Shown here: one piece after another, positions 1 to 8,754 of the stretch
Numbering within the stretch: the first letter of the stretch is position 1
Layout: the number at the start of each line of letters is the position of its first letter
Origin: Paraburkholderia eburnea
GTDB lineage: Bacteria; Pseudomonadota; Gammaproteobacteria; Burkholderiales; Burkholderiaceae
DNA: 64,000 bases
Assembly (NCBI RefSeq): GCF_002917095.1
Contig: NZ_PQGA01000021.1
Coordinates: 17,996 to 81,995 of the forward strand
Direction: 5' to 3'
Position numbers and translations under genes: made by a program
Notes under the pieces: model-generated
Told to the model about the DNA's origin: nothing
What the model saw: the letters and a program-made list of their open reading frames with translations, nothing else
Databases searched by the model: none

Positions 1-1
1 C

Positions 2-2431
2 GGACCTGCGCGGTCCGCGTGGCCGGCGCTGCTGCTGGGCTGCGTCTTCGTTGCGGCGCCGGTGGTCCAGGCCGCGCAACCGGCCGCGAGCGGCAAGCCT
101 GCGGCGAACATGGCTCCTGTCAACGCGCCCGCGCAGCCGGCGGCCGACGCGAGTGCCGCTGTATCGACCGCCGCTGTATCGACGGGACCGGCCACCACCG
201 TGACCTACACGTTGCAGCAACTGGGCGCGCAATACGCGCTCAACCTGCGCGGCGTGGACGGCAGCAACACGCTGCCGGTGAACGTGCGCGACGACCAGGT
301 CGTGAGCGGCGCGCGCCTGAATCTGCGCTACGCCTATTCGCCGGCGCTGGCGCCCGATCTCTCGCACATCAACGTGCTGGTCAACGACCAGGTCGCGGCC
401 TCGATCGCGGTGCCGAAGGAGACGGGAGGCCAGAGCCTGCAGCGCACGATCGCGCTGCCGCCGTACCTCTTCACGTCCAACAGCAAGTTGCGTCTGCAAC
501 TGATCGGCCACTACACGACGCAGTGCGAAGACCCGCTGAATTCGAGCCTGTGGGCCAACATCAGCAACGAAAGCACGCTGAGCATCGACACGCAGCCGCT
601 GCCGCAGGCCAACGATCTCGCGCGTTTGCCGACGCCTTTCTTCGACGGTCATGACATCCTCCGTCTGAACCTGCCGTTCGTGTTCGCGGGCAACCCCGAT
701 GCCGCCGCGCTGGAAGCGGCGGGCACGGTGTCGTCGTGGTTCGGGGCGCTCGCCAACTATCGCGGCGCGGATTTCCCGGTGTCGCTGTCCACGGTGCCCG
801 TGCAGGGCAACGCGATCGTCATCGTCGAAGGCGCGGATCAGGCGTCGCTCGCGGGCGCGCCGCTGCAAGGCCCGACGCTCGCCATCGTCGCCAATCCGAA
901 CGACCCCAACGGCAAGCTGCTGCTCGTCATGGGCCGCGACGGCAAGGAACTCAAGCAGGCCGCCGATGCGCTGGTGTCGGGCAGCCAGACTTTGTCGGGG
1001 CCGAGCGCGCTCATTACGCACTTCACCGGTCTCGCGCCGCGCAAGCCTTACGACGCGCCGCGCTGGCTGCGCACGGACCGTCCCGTGTCGTTCGGCGAAC
1101 TGGTCGACGCCAAACAACTGGGCGTGTCGGGCTATAGCCCCGACCTGATCCGCATCAATACGCGCGTGCCGCCCGACCTGTTCGGCTGGCATGCGAGCGC
1201 GGTGCCGATCGACCTGCATTACCGCTACACGCCGCAGCCGTATATGGTGAATTCGTCGCTGCTGTTCAGCGTCAGCGACCAGTTCATGAAGTCGATTCCG
1301 CTGCTGGCGCTGGAGCGCCTCGAAGGCGCCGACAAGCTGCGCGCCGAAGTCCTGCCCGACAGCAGCCTGCCGCGCCAGGCGAAGCTGGAGGTGCCGCTGG
1401 AGACGCTCCTGCAGCCGAACACGCAGTTGCAGTTCCGCTACATGTACGACTACATCAAGCAGGGCGAGTGCCGCGACATCATCATCGACAACGTGCGCGG
1501 CGCGATCGATCCCGAATCGACGATCGATCTGTCCGGGTACCCGCACTACATGGCGATGCCGAACCTGGCCGCCTTCGCGCAGGCCGGTTTCCCGTTCACG
1601 CGCATGGCCGATCTGTCCGGCACCGATGTCGTGCTGGGCGCCAACGCGGGCGCGCAGGAGTACAGCACCTATCTGGCCGTGATGGGCCGCATGGGCGACT
1701 CGACCGGCTATCCGGCGAGCGGCGTCACGGTGCTGCGCGGTCAGCGCATCGACGCGATGCCCCCGGACAAGGATCTGCTCGTGATTGCTTCGGGCGCCGA
1801 TCAGGCTTGGCTCAAGGACTGGGCGCCGTACATGCCCGCCGCCTACGGCCACGGCGCGCAGTTCTCGCTGTCGGATCTGCCGGGCCGCGTGCGCGGCTGG
1901 TTTCATTCGAACCCGCGTCTGGACGCCGAACCCAGCCGTCTTTCGCTGGCGTGGACGGGGCCGGGCGTGAGCGCCGTGCTGGCGGGTTTCGAGTCGCCAG
2001 CGGAGAAGGGCCGCAGCGTCGTCATGCTGGTCAGCAATCAGCCTGAAGGCTTGAAGGATGGGGTCTCGGCGCTGCTGGGCGTGCCCAGCTACGACAAGCA
2101 GCCGATCCAGGGCAGCCTCGTGTCGATTCGCGGCCAGGAAGTCGATTCGCTCGTGGGCGAGCACACCTATTACGTCGGGCGTCTGGGCCTGTGGCGCGGG
2201 CTCGACTGGTGGCTCGCCTCGTTCGGTCTGTCGCTCGCCTGGCTGCTCAAGGCGCTGGGTGTGATCGCGCTGATAGCGATTGCAGCGGGCGGCTTTGGTT
2301 TCCTGCGCGGCCGCCAGGCCCGCCGCGATGCCCAGTCCGAGGCGCGACTGCGTGCCGCGGCGCTCGCGCAACGCGAAAAGGCGCAGCAAGAGCAGGCGCA
2401 GCGCGACGAATCTCAGCGCGAACAACATTGA
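2..2431 (+). CDS. bcsB: Cellulose synthase regulatory subunit BcsB (5' end outside the window)
   Basis: BcsB is the periplasmic, membrane-anchored partner of the cellulose synthase BcsA and guides the nascent glucan across the periplasm. The frame is open from base 2, and its first visible residues are a hydrophobic stretch ending in small residues (a signal-peptide h-region and probable cleavage site near base 70). The true start is therefore upstream of the window, and the internal GTG at 62 is not used. About 809 residues are visible, close to family length. The C-terminus carries one transmembrane helix (about 2210-2310, Trp/Leu/Ala-rich) followed by a basic, Gln/Arg-rich tail, as expected for the BcsB anchor. 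It is followed 20 bp later by bcsC in the same orientation, so the two are probably one operon with the upstream bcsA. The assignment rests on overall protein features and the adjacent bcsC. Confidence 0.9.
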   Translation, partial: GPARSAWPALLLGCVFVAAPVVQAAQPAASGKPAANMAPVNAPAQPAADASAAVSTAAVSTGPATTVTYTLQQLGAQYALNLRGVDGSNTLPVNVRDDQVVSGARLNLRYAYSPALAPDLSHINVLVNDQVAASIAVPKETGGQSLQRTIALPPYLFTSNSKLRLQLIGHYTTQCEDPLNSSLWANISNESTLSIDTQPLPQANDLARLPTPFFDGHDILRLNLPFVFAGNPDAAALEAAGTVSSWFGALANYRGADFPVSLSTVPVQGNAIVIVEGADQASLAGAPLQGPTLAIVANPNDPNGKLLLVMGRDGKELKQAADALVSGSQTLSGPSALITHFTGLAPRKPYDAPRWLRTDRPVSFGELVDAKQLGVSGYSPDLIRINTRVPPDLFGWHASAVPIDLHYRYTPQPYMVNSSLLFSVSDQFMKSIPLLALERLEGADKLRAEVLPDSSLPRQAKLEVPLETLLQPNTQLQFRYMYDYIKQGECRDIIIDNVRGAIDPESTIDLSGYPHYMAMPNLAAFAQAGFPFTRMADLSGTDVVLGANAGAQEYSTYLAVMGRMGDSTGYPASGVTVLRGQRIDAMPPDKDLLVIASGADQAWLKDWAPYMPAAYGHGAQFSLSDLPGRVRGWFHSNPRLDAEPSRLSLAWTGPGVSAVLAGFESPAEKGRSVVMLVSNQPEGLKDGVSALLGVPSYDKQPIQGSLVSIRGQEVDSLVGEHTYYVGRLGLWRGLDWWLASFGLSLAWLLKALGVIALIAIAAGGFGFLRGRQARRDAQSEARLRAAALAQREKAQQEQAQRDESQREQH

Positions 2432-2451
2432 TCCGGGATCAGGAAAAGTCC

Positions 2452-5400
2452 ATGTCAGTCAGCCGCCGCCAGGCCTGCATTCTGGGTTTGTTGCTCACCA
2501 CGGCCAGCCATCCCGTGTGGGCGCAGGACGCCACTTCCAGAATGCTGCTGGAACAGGGCCGCTATTGGCAGGCGCACGACAAGCCCGATCTCGCCGCGCA
2601 GTCGTGGCAGAAGCTGCTGTTGACCGACCCTAAGCAGCCCGAAGGATTGTATGGGATGGCGTCGGTCGCCATCGGCAAGAAGCAGTTTTCGGCCGCCAAC
2701 GACTATCTGGCGAAACTGCGCGCCGCCGCGCCCGATAGCCGCTTCGTGCCGCTGCTCGAACAGGATCTGCGTCTGGCCGTGGAGCCCGGCAAGTCCACGC
2801 TCGCCAAGGCGCGCCAGATGGCGCAGGACGCGGTCAACCAGAACGATACGAAGGCGCTGGCCGCCGCCATCGCGCAGTACGACAAGGCGCTGGGCGGGAA
2901 GGTGCCGCAGGGTGCCGTGGCGCGCGAGTACTACACCTACCTGGGCTACACCGAAGGCGGTGTGGATCAGGGCATTCAGGGCCTCCAGCGCCTGGACGCC
3001 GAAACACCCAACGACCCGTATACCATGCTGGCGCTGGCCCAGCATCAGGTGCGCGACGAGCGCGAGCGCGCGGCGGGCGTCGCCTTGCTGGAAAAGCTGG
3101 CCACGCGTGCGGATATCGGCGGCGCGGCCACGGAAGCGTGGCGTTCCGTGCTGACGTGGATTACGCCCACGCCGAAGAACAAGTCCTGGTTCGAGGACTA
3201 TCTGAAGCTGCATCCCGATGACGACGAAATCCGTCATCAGATGCTCTCGCCGCGTGCCGCGAGCGCGAATGGCAACGCACCCGCGGCGCCCGTCATGGAC
3301 CCGCGCCTCACGCGCGGTTTCGCGGCCTTCAAGGCGGGCGACGTGACCACGGCGGAGCAGCAGTTCACCGACGTGCTGCGCGACAAACCCAGCGACACCG
3401 ACGCGCTCGGCGGTCTGGGACTGGTGCGCATGCAGCAGGGCGATCTGGCGCAGGCGCAGACGCTGCTCGCGCGCGCGGCGTCGCATCCGGGCGCGGGCGC
3501 GAACTGGAGCCGCGCGTTGGCCTCCGCGCGCTACTGGCTGCTGGTGAATCAGGCCGAGGGCGCGCAAAGCGTGGGCGATTACACCGCCGCACGGCGCGAT
3601 CTCGATCAGGCGCTGCGCATGGACCCGGCGGAGCCTGGCGGGCGCAACGCATCGGCGCGTCTGTACGCGGTACAGGGCGATCTGCCGCGCGCCGAAAAGG
3701 TCTATCGCGAAGTGCTGGCGGGCCATCCCGACAATCGTGAAGCCGTGAGCGGTCTGGTCGATATCCTGGCCGAAACAGGGCGTGCCGACGAGGCTCAGAA
3801 GTGGGTGGACGGCATGACGCCCGCGCAGCAGGCCAGCATCGGCGGCCTCGATCGCCTGCGCGCCACCGTCGCCTCGGGACGCGCCGATGCCGCCGAACAG
3901 CGCGGCGATCTGGAGACGGCGCAGCGCATTCTCGAAGACGCCCAGCGCAGGGATCCCGACAATCCGTGGCTGCGTCTGGAACTGGCGCGCTACGAACTGA
4001 AACAGGGCCACGCGGACCAGGCGCGCGAACTCGTCGATGGCCTGCTGGCCTCGAACCCCGACAATCCCGATGCCCTCTATGCGAGCGCGCTGCTGGCGAT
4101 GCAGATGGGCGACTGGACGCGCGCGCAGGACACGATGGCGCGCATTCCCGGCGCCGCGCGCACGCCGAACATGGTCGCGACGGCCCAGCAGATCGACTTC
4201 CAGGCGGTGGCCGCGCAAGCCTCGCAACTGGCGCACGACGGCAATCTGGACGACGCGCGCAGTATGCTGGCGCGCCTCGAAGCATCGGCGGGCAAGGACC
4301 CGGCGCGTGTGAGCGCGCTGGCTTCGGCTTATGTCGATGCGGGCAATCTGCCGCGCGCCATGAGCCTGATGCACGCGCTGATGCCTGACGGCGTGAAGGG
4401 CAGCGGTCCCGACGTGCAACTGGCCTATGCGGGCCTGCTGCTCAAGACCGGCCAGAACGTGCAGGCTCAGGACGTGATGCGCGGCTTGCAAACGCAGACG
4501 CTGAGCGCCGATCAGCGCCGTCAGCTTGACGATCTGAATTACCTCTACGCCGTGCGCCTCGCCGAACAGCAGCGTCAGCAGGGCGACCTCGCGCAGGCCT
4601 ACGACACGCTCGCGCCGATTTTGGCCAAACGCCCGAACGACAGCCTCGCCAACGCGGCGCTGGCGCGCATGTATGCCGCCGATGGCCAGTACGCCCCCGC
4701 GCTGGCGCTCTACCAGAAGGCGCTGTCGAACGATCCCGACAATCCGGGCCTGCAACTGGGCGTCGCGATGACGGCGGTGCAGGCCGGCAACAGCCGCGTG
4801 GCGGATGCAGCCTTGAAGCAGGCGATCGCGAAGGCACCGAACGATCCCGACATCCTGGCCGGGGCCGCGCGCATCTACGTGATGCAGGGCAAGACGCGCG
4901 AGGCGCAGTCGCTGCTGGAATCGGCCATTGCCGCGAAGGAAAAACGCATGGGCGTGCAGGCGCGGAGCGTGCACGTCGCGGGCAATCCGTTCGTTCATGA
5001 CGACGATGAGCGCCGTCGCCGGATTCGGGACACGCGCCAGGCTGCGCTCGATGCGTCTGGTTCGCAGGGATTGGCGGCTTCTGCGGGCGACGGCGTGTCC
5101 GCGAGCAACGCTTCGAACAGCGCCTTGAACGATGCTGGGCCATCGTCCCAGGCCGTGGCTTCGCCCACATCTGCGCGCGAGCGTTCTGCGGCGCGTGCAA
5201 CGTCGTTGCCTTCGGTAGCAGGCACGCCGATCGGCACGCAGCCGACCCAGGACGAAGTCGCGACGACCCAGCCCGACGACGGCAGCACCTCGCTCGACGA
5301 AATGCACCAGGAACTCGACGACATTCGCGCGCAGCGCTCGCCGGAAGTGCGCAGCGGTCTGTTCGTTTCGACGAACAACAGCGCGGGCGGCACCTCGCAA

Positions 5401-6501
5401 CTGACCAGCGTGCAGATGCCAACCGAAGTCATCCTGCCGGCCGGCAACGGCAAGCTGTCCGTGCGCGTGACGCCGGTGGACCTGCAAAGCGGCACGCTCG
5501 GCGCCGATGTCTATAGCAGCAGCCAGTTCGGCGGCGGCCCTTCGGCGGCGCTGGCGCAGAAGAATGGCACGGTGCCGGCGCCGCCCTCGCAGAGCGCCCG
5601 TGGTGTCGGACTGGGTCTGGGCTACGAGACGCGCAACTGGGCCGCCGATATCGGCACGACGCCGTTGGGCTTCCAGTACACGGGTATCGTTGGCGGCGTG
5701 TCGTACAAGAGCGCCATCGATGCGACGCAGGGTAGCTGGTTCAACGCGGGCGTGTCGCGCCGCGCCGTGACCGACAGCATCACCTCGTTCGCCGGCACGA
5801 GCGATGCGCGCTCGGGCCTGAGCTGGGGCGGCGTGACGGCCACCGGCCTGCATGGCGCGATCGGCCTCGACAATCACGAATACGGCTTCTACGGCTATGG
5901 CTCGGTGAAATATCTGGATGGCCATAACGTGCAGTCCAACGAGGGCGCGGAAGTCGGCGGCGGCACGTACTGGTATCTGCTGCGCAATACCAACAGCATG
6001 CTGACCGCGGGTCTGAACCTGAGCGGCGAGTTCTACCGCCACAACGAGAACAACTTCACGTACGGCAACGGCGGCTATTTCAGCCCGCAGCGCTACTACG
6101 CGTTCACCGTGCCGATTACGTGGGCGCAGCGCTCGGATCGCTGGACCTACAAGTTGCAAGGGTCCGCGGGTCTGCAGTATTTCCGTCAGTCCGCAGCGCC
6201 GTATTTCCCGACCGACAGCGGGCTGCAGTCGGCGGCGGCCTCGGCGGCATCGCTGCTCGAACTGGGCGACGGCGCGATTCATCCCGCGCAATCCTCGACC
6301 GGCATCGGCTATAACCTGCTGGCGACAGCCGAATACCGCTTCAGCAACCATCTGAGCGGCGGTGCGTCGGTGGGCGCGAATAATTCGTCGAGCTACCGGC
6401 AGTGGGTCGCGGGTCTTTATCTGCGCTTTAGCTTTGCGCCGCAGACGAAGTCGCTGGACATGCCGGTCATGCCTTATCAGTCGCATTACAGCGATCAGTG
6501 A
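2452..6501 (+). CDS. bcsC: Cellulose synthase outer-membrane export protein BcsC
   Basis: BcsC is the periplasmic TPR scaffold plus outer-membrane beta-barrel through which cellulose leaves the cell. The frame is open further upstream, but ATG 2452 is preferred: it has an AGGAAAAG ribosome site, and it yields a clean signal peptide (residues 1-24, ending in VWA). The product is 1349 aa. Residues of about 30-840 are repeated alpha-helical TPR units (recurring patterns such as NP-x-N-P-x-A/G and A-x-x-L). Residues of about 850-950 form a Ser/Ala/Thr/Gln-rich low-complexity linker. From about 966 to the end is the BCSC_C barrel, which ends in aromatic-rich beta strands. It is longer than the roughly 1150-residue enterobacterial protein, and the linker and extra TPRs account for this. 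It sits between bcsB and the acetylation genes. Confidence 0.93.
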   Translation: MSVSRRQACILGLLLTTASHPVWAQDATSRMLLEQGRYWQAHDKPDLAAQSWQKLLLTDPKQPEGLYGMASVAIGKKQFSAANDYLAKLRAAAPDSRFVPLLEQDLRLAVEPGKSTLAKARQMAQDAVNQNDTKALAAAIAQYDKALGGKVPQGAVAREYYTYLGYTEGGVDQGIQGLQRLDAETPNDPYTMLALAQHQVRDERERAAGVALLEKLATRADIGGAATEAWRSVLTWITPTPKNKSWFEDYLKLHPDDDEIRHQMLSPRAASANGNAPAAPVMDPRLTRGFAAFKAGDVTTAEQQFTDVLRDKPSDTDALGGLGLVRMQQGDLAQAQTLLARAASHPGAGANWSRALASARYWLLVNQAEGAQSVGDYTAARRDLDQALRMDPAEPGGRNASARLYAVQGDLPRAEKVYREVLAGHPDNREAVSGLVDILAETGRADEAQKWVDGMTPAQQASIGGLDRLRATVASGRADAAEQRGDLETAQRILEDAQRRDPDNPWLRLELARYELKQGHADQARELVDGLLASNPDNPDALYASALLAMQMGDWTRAQDTMARIPGAARTPNMVATAQQIDFQAVAAQASQLAHDGNLDDARSMLARLEASAGKDPARVSALASAYVDAGNLPRAMSLMHALMPDGVKGSGPDVQLAYAGLLLKTGQNVQAQDVMRGLQTQTLSADQRRQLDDLNYLYAVRLAEQQRQQGDLAQAYDTLAPILAKRPNDSLANAALARMYAADGQYAPALALYQKALSNDPDNPGLQLGVAMTAVQAGNSRVADAALKQAIAKAPNDPDILAGAARIYVMQGKTREAQSLLESAIAAKEKRMGVQARSVHVAGNPFVHDDDERRRRIRDTRQAALDASGSQGLAASAGDGVSASNASNSALNDAGPSSQAVASPTSARERSAARATSLPSVAGTPIGTQPTQDEVATTQPDDGSTSLDEMHQELDDIRAQRSPEVRSGLFVSTNNSAGGTSQLTSVQMPTEVILPAGNGKLSVRVTPVDLQSGTLGADVYSSSQFGGGPSAALAQKNGTVPAPPSQSARGVGLGLGYETRNWAADIGTTPLGFQYTGIVGGVSYKSAIDATQGSWFNAGVSRRAVTDSITSFAGTSDARSGLSWGGVTATGLHGAIGLDNHEYGFYGYGSVKYLDGHNVQSNEGAEVGGGTYWYLLRNTNSMLTAGLNLSGEFYRHNENNFTYGNGGYFSPQRYYAFTVPITWAQRSDRWTYKLQGSAGLQYFRQSAAPYFPTDSGLQSAAASAASLLELGDGAIHPAQSSTGIGYNLLATAEYRFSNHLSGGASVGANNSSSYRQWVAGLYLRFSFAPQTKSLDMPVMPYQSHYSDQ

Positions 6502-6539
6502 CGTCGCCGATATCGATCGTTTTCAGGAGTTAAAGATTC

Positions 6540-7193
6540 ATGCTTGCTTCCGTACTGGCGGGTCTTAGCATTCTCATCGTCGGCGATAGCCATCTGAGCG
6601 AACCGGGCTATCTCATCGACACCTTGCAGGATCAACTGGTCGCCGCCGGCGCCCAGGTGCATACCTATGGTGTGTGCGGCAGCACGCCCGGCGACTGGGT
6701 GAAGTCGGTGCCCGGTACCTGCGGCGGCGCGACGCGCAACGGCAAGGCCGCGCTCGTCGTCGATCACAACGCGAAGACGCAGCCCATCGATCAACTGATC
6801 GCGGCGAACAAGGCCAATCTCGTCATCGTCGTCGAAGGCGACACCATCGGCGGCTATGGCAAGGACGATTTCCCGAAGACCTGGGCCTGGCAGCAGGTCA
6901 CGGCGCTCACGCAGGATCTGGCTGCCAGCAAGACGGCGTGTGTGTGGGTCGGCCCGGTGTGGGGCACGGAAGGCGGTAAATACCAGAAGACCTTCACGCG
7001 CGTGAAGCAGCTTTCGTCGTTCCTCGCAACCAACGTCGCGCCGTGCGCCTACATCGATTCGCTCACGTTCTCGAAGCCAGGCGAATGGGCGACGGTGGAC
7101 GGCCAGCATTTGACGACGACGGGCTACAAGTACTGGGGCGGCGACATCATGAAGGCGCTGGTGAAGCTGCCGGTCGTGCAGCAACATAAGTAA
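6540..7193 (+). CDS. SGNH/GDSL-type hydrolase-like protein, copy 1
   Basis: A 217-residue protein with the block I signature GDSH (Ser17 as candidate nucleophile) and a C-terminal D-G-Q-H (Asp187, His190), so it has the Ser-Asp-His arrangement of SGNH hydrolases. A glycine/asparagine-type oxyanion block is not obvious. A hydrophobic N-terminus is present, but no basic n-region typical of a Sec signal, so its location is unclear. It starts 38 bp after bcsC with a GGAG ribosome site and precedes a paralogue. In acetylated-cellulose (wss) operons an SGNH-like protein of unknown exact role lies between the bcs genes and the AlgF/AlgI/AlgJ-like genes; the position here matches. A role as cellulose acetyl-esterase or acetyl-transfer accessory is inferred from context. 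Confidence 0.75.
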   Translation: MLASVLAGLSILIVGDSHLSEPGYLIDTLQDQLVAAGAQVHTYGVCGSTPGDWVKSVPGTCGGATRNGKAALVVDHNAKTQPIDQLIAANKANLVIVVEGDTIGGYGKDDFPKTWAWQQVTALTQDLAASKTACVWVGPVWGTEGGKYQKTFTRVKQLSSFLATNVAPCAYIDSLTFSKPGEWATVDGQHLTTTGYKYWGGDIMKALVKLPVVQQHK

Positions 7194-7217
7194 TCCCCAC
7201 TATCGGTTTCCAATCCT

Positions 7218-7262
7218 AACCATTCGAACCATTCGAACCATTCGAACCATTCGAACCATTCG
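7218..7262 (+). repeat. Five tandem copies of a 9-bp unit (AACCATTCG)
   Basis: Five perfect head-to-tail copies occupy the whole spacer between the two SGNH paralogues, ending about 30 bp before the GTG start of the second. Every junction creates a TTCGAA palindrome. A further partial unit (ATAACC) follows. Copy number may vary by slippage and would change the spacing between the genes without touching any frame. Confidence 0.95.
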
Positions 7263-7293
7263 ATAACCGGCCGCGCCGGATCAGGAGTTTCGT

Positions 7294-7962
7294 GTGCCTG
7301 CAGCAGCATCGGTCTTGTTGGGCCTTTCCGTACTGGTCATCGGCGAAAGCCATCTGACCTTGAACAACCATCTGCGCGAGCCGCTCGTGCAGAGCCTGCA
7401 GGCGCAGGGCGCCGCGCACGTGCATGTGATCGGCGCGTGCGGCGCGAGCCCGGCGCGCTGGCTCAAGAGCACGCCAGTGGATTGCGGCGCCGACCAGGTC
7501 GACAAGCGTCCCGCCACGGTGCTCGGCAAGGAGGCGCAGACGACGCCCATCGCCGATCTGATCCGCGCCGATAAACCCAACGTCGTGGTGGTGATCGAGG
7601 GCGACACCATGGGTTCGTACGACAAGCCCGCCTTCCCCAAGGCCTGGGCGTGGCAGGAAGTCACGAGCCTTACCAGGGCCATCGCCGACACGCACACGGC
7701 ATGCGTCTGGGTGGGACCGGGCTGGGGCAACAACAGCGGGCAATTCGCCAAGAGCGACGAGCGCGTGCGAGAGTTGAACGCGTTCCTCGCGAATAATGTC
7801 GCGCCTTGCTCGTACATCGATTCCACGACGTTCGCCAGGCCCGGCCAGTGGCAGACGCTCGACGGCGAGCACTACACGCAGATGGGCTACGTCGCCTGGA
7901 GCAAGGCCATCGTCGCGGCCATGGAGAAGGCGCCTACGGTTCAAGGGTTGAAGAACAAATGA
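7294..7962 (+). CDS. SGNH/GDSL-type hydrolase-like protein, copy 2
   Basis: A 222-residue paralogue of the preceding gene; both share the same block order and motifs such as KAWAWQ/KTWAWQ, CVWVGP and IDS-TF. The block I motif is GESH rather than GDSH (Ser19), a conservative Asp to Glu change. The C-terminal D-G-E-H supplies Asp190 and His193. It starts at GTG 7294 behind a clear AGGAG site; no ATG fits as well. Its stop overlaps the start of the AlgF-like gene by 4 bp (ATGA), so translation is probably coupled. The two copies have diverged at many positions, so this is not a recent duplication. The likely role is in cellulose acetylation or deacetylation, by context only. Confidence 0.75.
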   Translation: MPAAASVLLGLSVLVIGESHLTLNNHLREPLVQSLQAQGAAHVHVIGACGASPARWLKSTPVDCGADQVDKRPATVLGKEAQTTPIADLIRADKPNVVVVIEGDTMGSYDKPAFPKAWAWQEVTSLTRAIADTHTACVWVGPGWGNNSGQFAKSDERVRELNAFLANNVAPCSYIDSTTFARPGQWQTLDGEHYTQMGYVAWSKAIVAAMEKAPTVQGLKNK

Positions 7963-8642
7963 AAAACGTCTATTCCCGTTTGTCTGGTTTTTTGCTGGGC
8001 GGCCTTGCGCTGTCCACCTTGTCCATTGCGGGCCTCGCATCGGCTGCCGATATTCCGCTGTACCCGAGCGGACCCGCGCAGGATTCCTCGTTCGTGCGTT
8101 TCGTCGATGGCGGCTCGCATCCGGTCGAGGTGACCTCGGCGGGATCGAAAGCGCGCCTCGCGCTCGACGCCGCCAATCCGGCCAGTCATTTCTTCCCGAT
8201 CGCAGCGGGCAAGCCGGTGGCCGGGATGCTTGCGAGCGGCGGGACGCATCAGGATGTGAGCGCAACGGTGCAGCCCGGCGAGTTCGTCAGCATCGTGGCG
8301 CTCGACGGCACGCATGCCGTGACGGTGCGCGAGAAGCCGGACGATTTCAATGCGCTCAAGGCCTCGGTGGCGCTCTATAACCTCGACGCGCGTTGCACCG
8401 CGCCCACGCTGAAAGTAGCGGGCCGCGACATCGTGCTGCTCGACGGCGTGGCCGTGGGGCAGGGCAAGCGCCGCCAGGTCAATCCGGTCACGCTCTCGGT
8501 GCAACTGGTCTGCGGCGGCCAGGCGGTGGGTCAGGCGCTGAGCCTGGGCACGCTCGTGGCGGGGCAGCGCTATACGGTGTTCCTCGTGCCCGCCGGGGCG
8601 CAGTCGCGCATCTTCTTCGCCAACGATGCGCTGAACCACTGA
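7959..8642 (+). CDS. AlgF/WssG-like periplasmic polysaccharide-acetylation protein
   Basis: A 227-residue exported protein. Residues 1-29 form a classical signal peptide ending in ASA. The mature N-terminus (LYPSGPAQDSSFVRFVD) is the signature start of AlgF, a periplasmic component of alginate O-acetylation; the wss cellulose operon carries a homologue (WssG). The rest is beta-rich, with two cysteines (around 140 and 180) that could pair. AlgF-type proteins are thought to pass acetyl groups between the membrane MBOAT and the periplasmic transferase. It overlaps the upstream SGNH gene by ATGA and is followed by the MBOAT gene after 112 bp. The family call is good; the exact biochemical step is not known from sequence. 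Confidence 0.85.
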   Translation: MKNVYSRLSGFLLGGLALSTLSIAGLASAADIPLYPSGPAQDSSFVRFVDGGSHPVEVTSAGSKARLALDAANPASHFFPIAAGKPVAGMLASGGTHQDVSATVQPGEFVSIVALDGTHAVTVREKPDDFNALKASVALYNLDARCTAPTLKVAGRDIVLLDGVAVGQGKRRQVNPVTLSVQLVCGGQAVGQALSLGTLVAGQRYTVFLVPAGAQSRIFFANDALNH

Positions 8643-8754
8643 GTCACCAAGCCACTGAGCGCGTTGCCCTTCTTGCGCGTCGTGGCTCCCCATCGAGCAC
8701 GACGCGCCGCGCGGATGCGTCGGCCCGGACTTCTCCTTCGACTGAGAACGATGC

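Noticed and set aside
2455..6486. Very long open frame opposite bcsC on the minus strand
   Set aside because: It mirrors the high-GC codon bias of bcsC, has Arg/Ala-rich nonsense sequence, no ribosome site and no motif.
7218..7262. Short repeats as a CRISPR-like array
   Set aside because: Units are 9 bp and directly adjacent, with no spacers.
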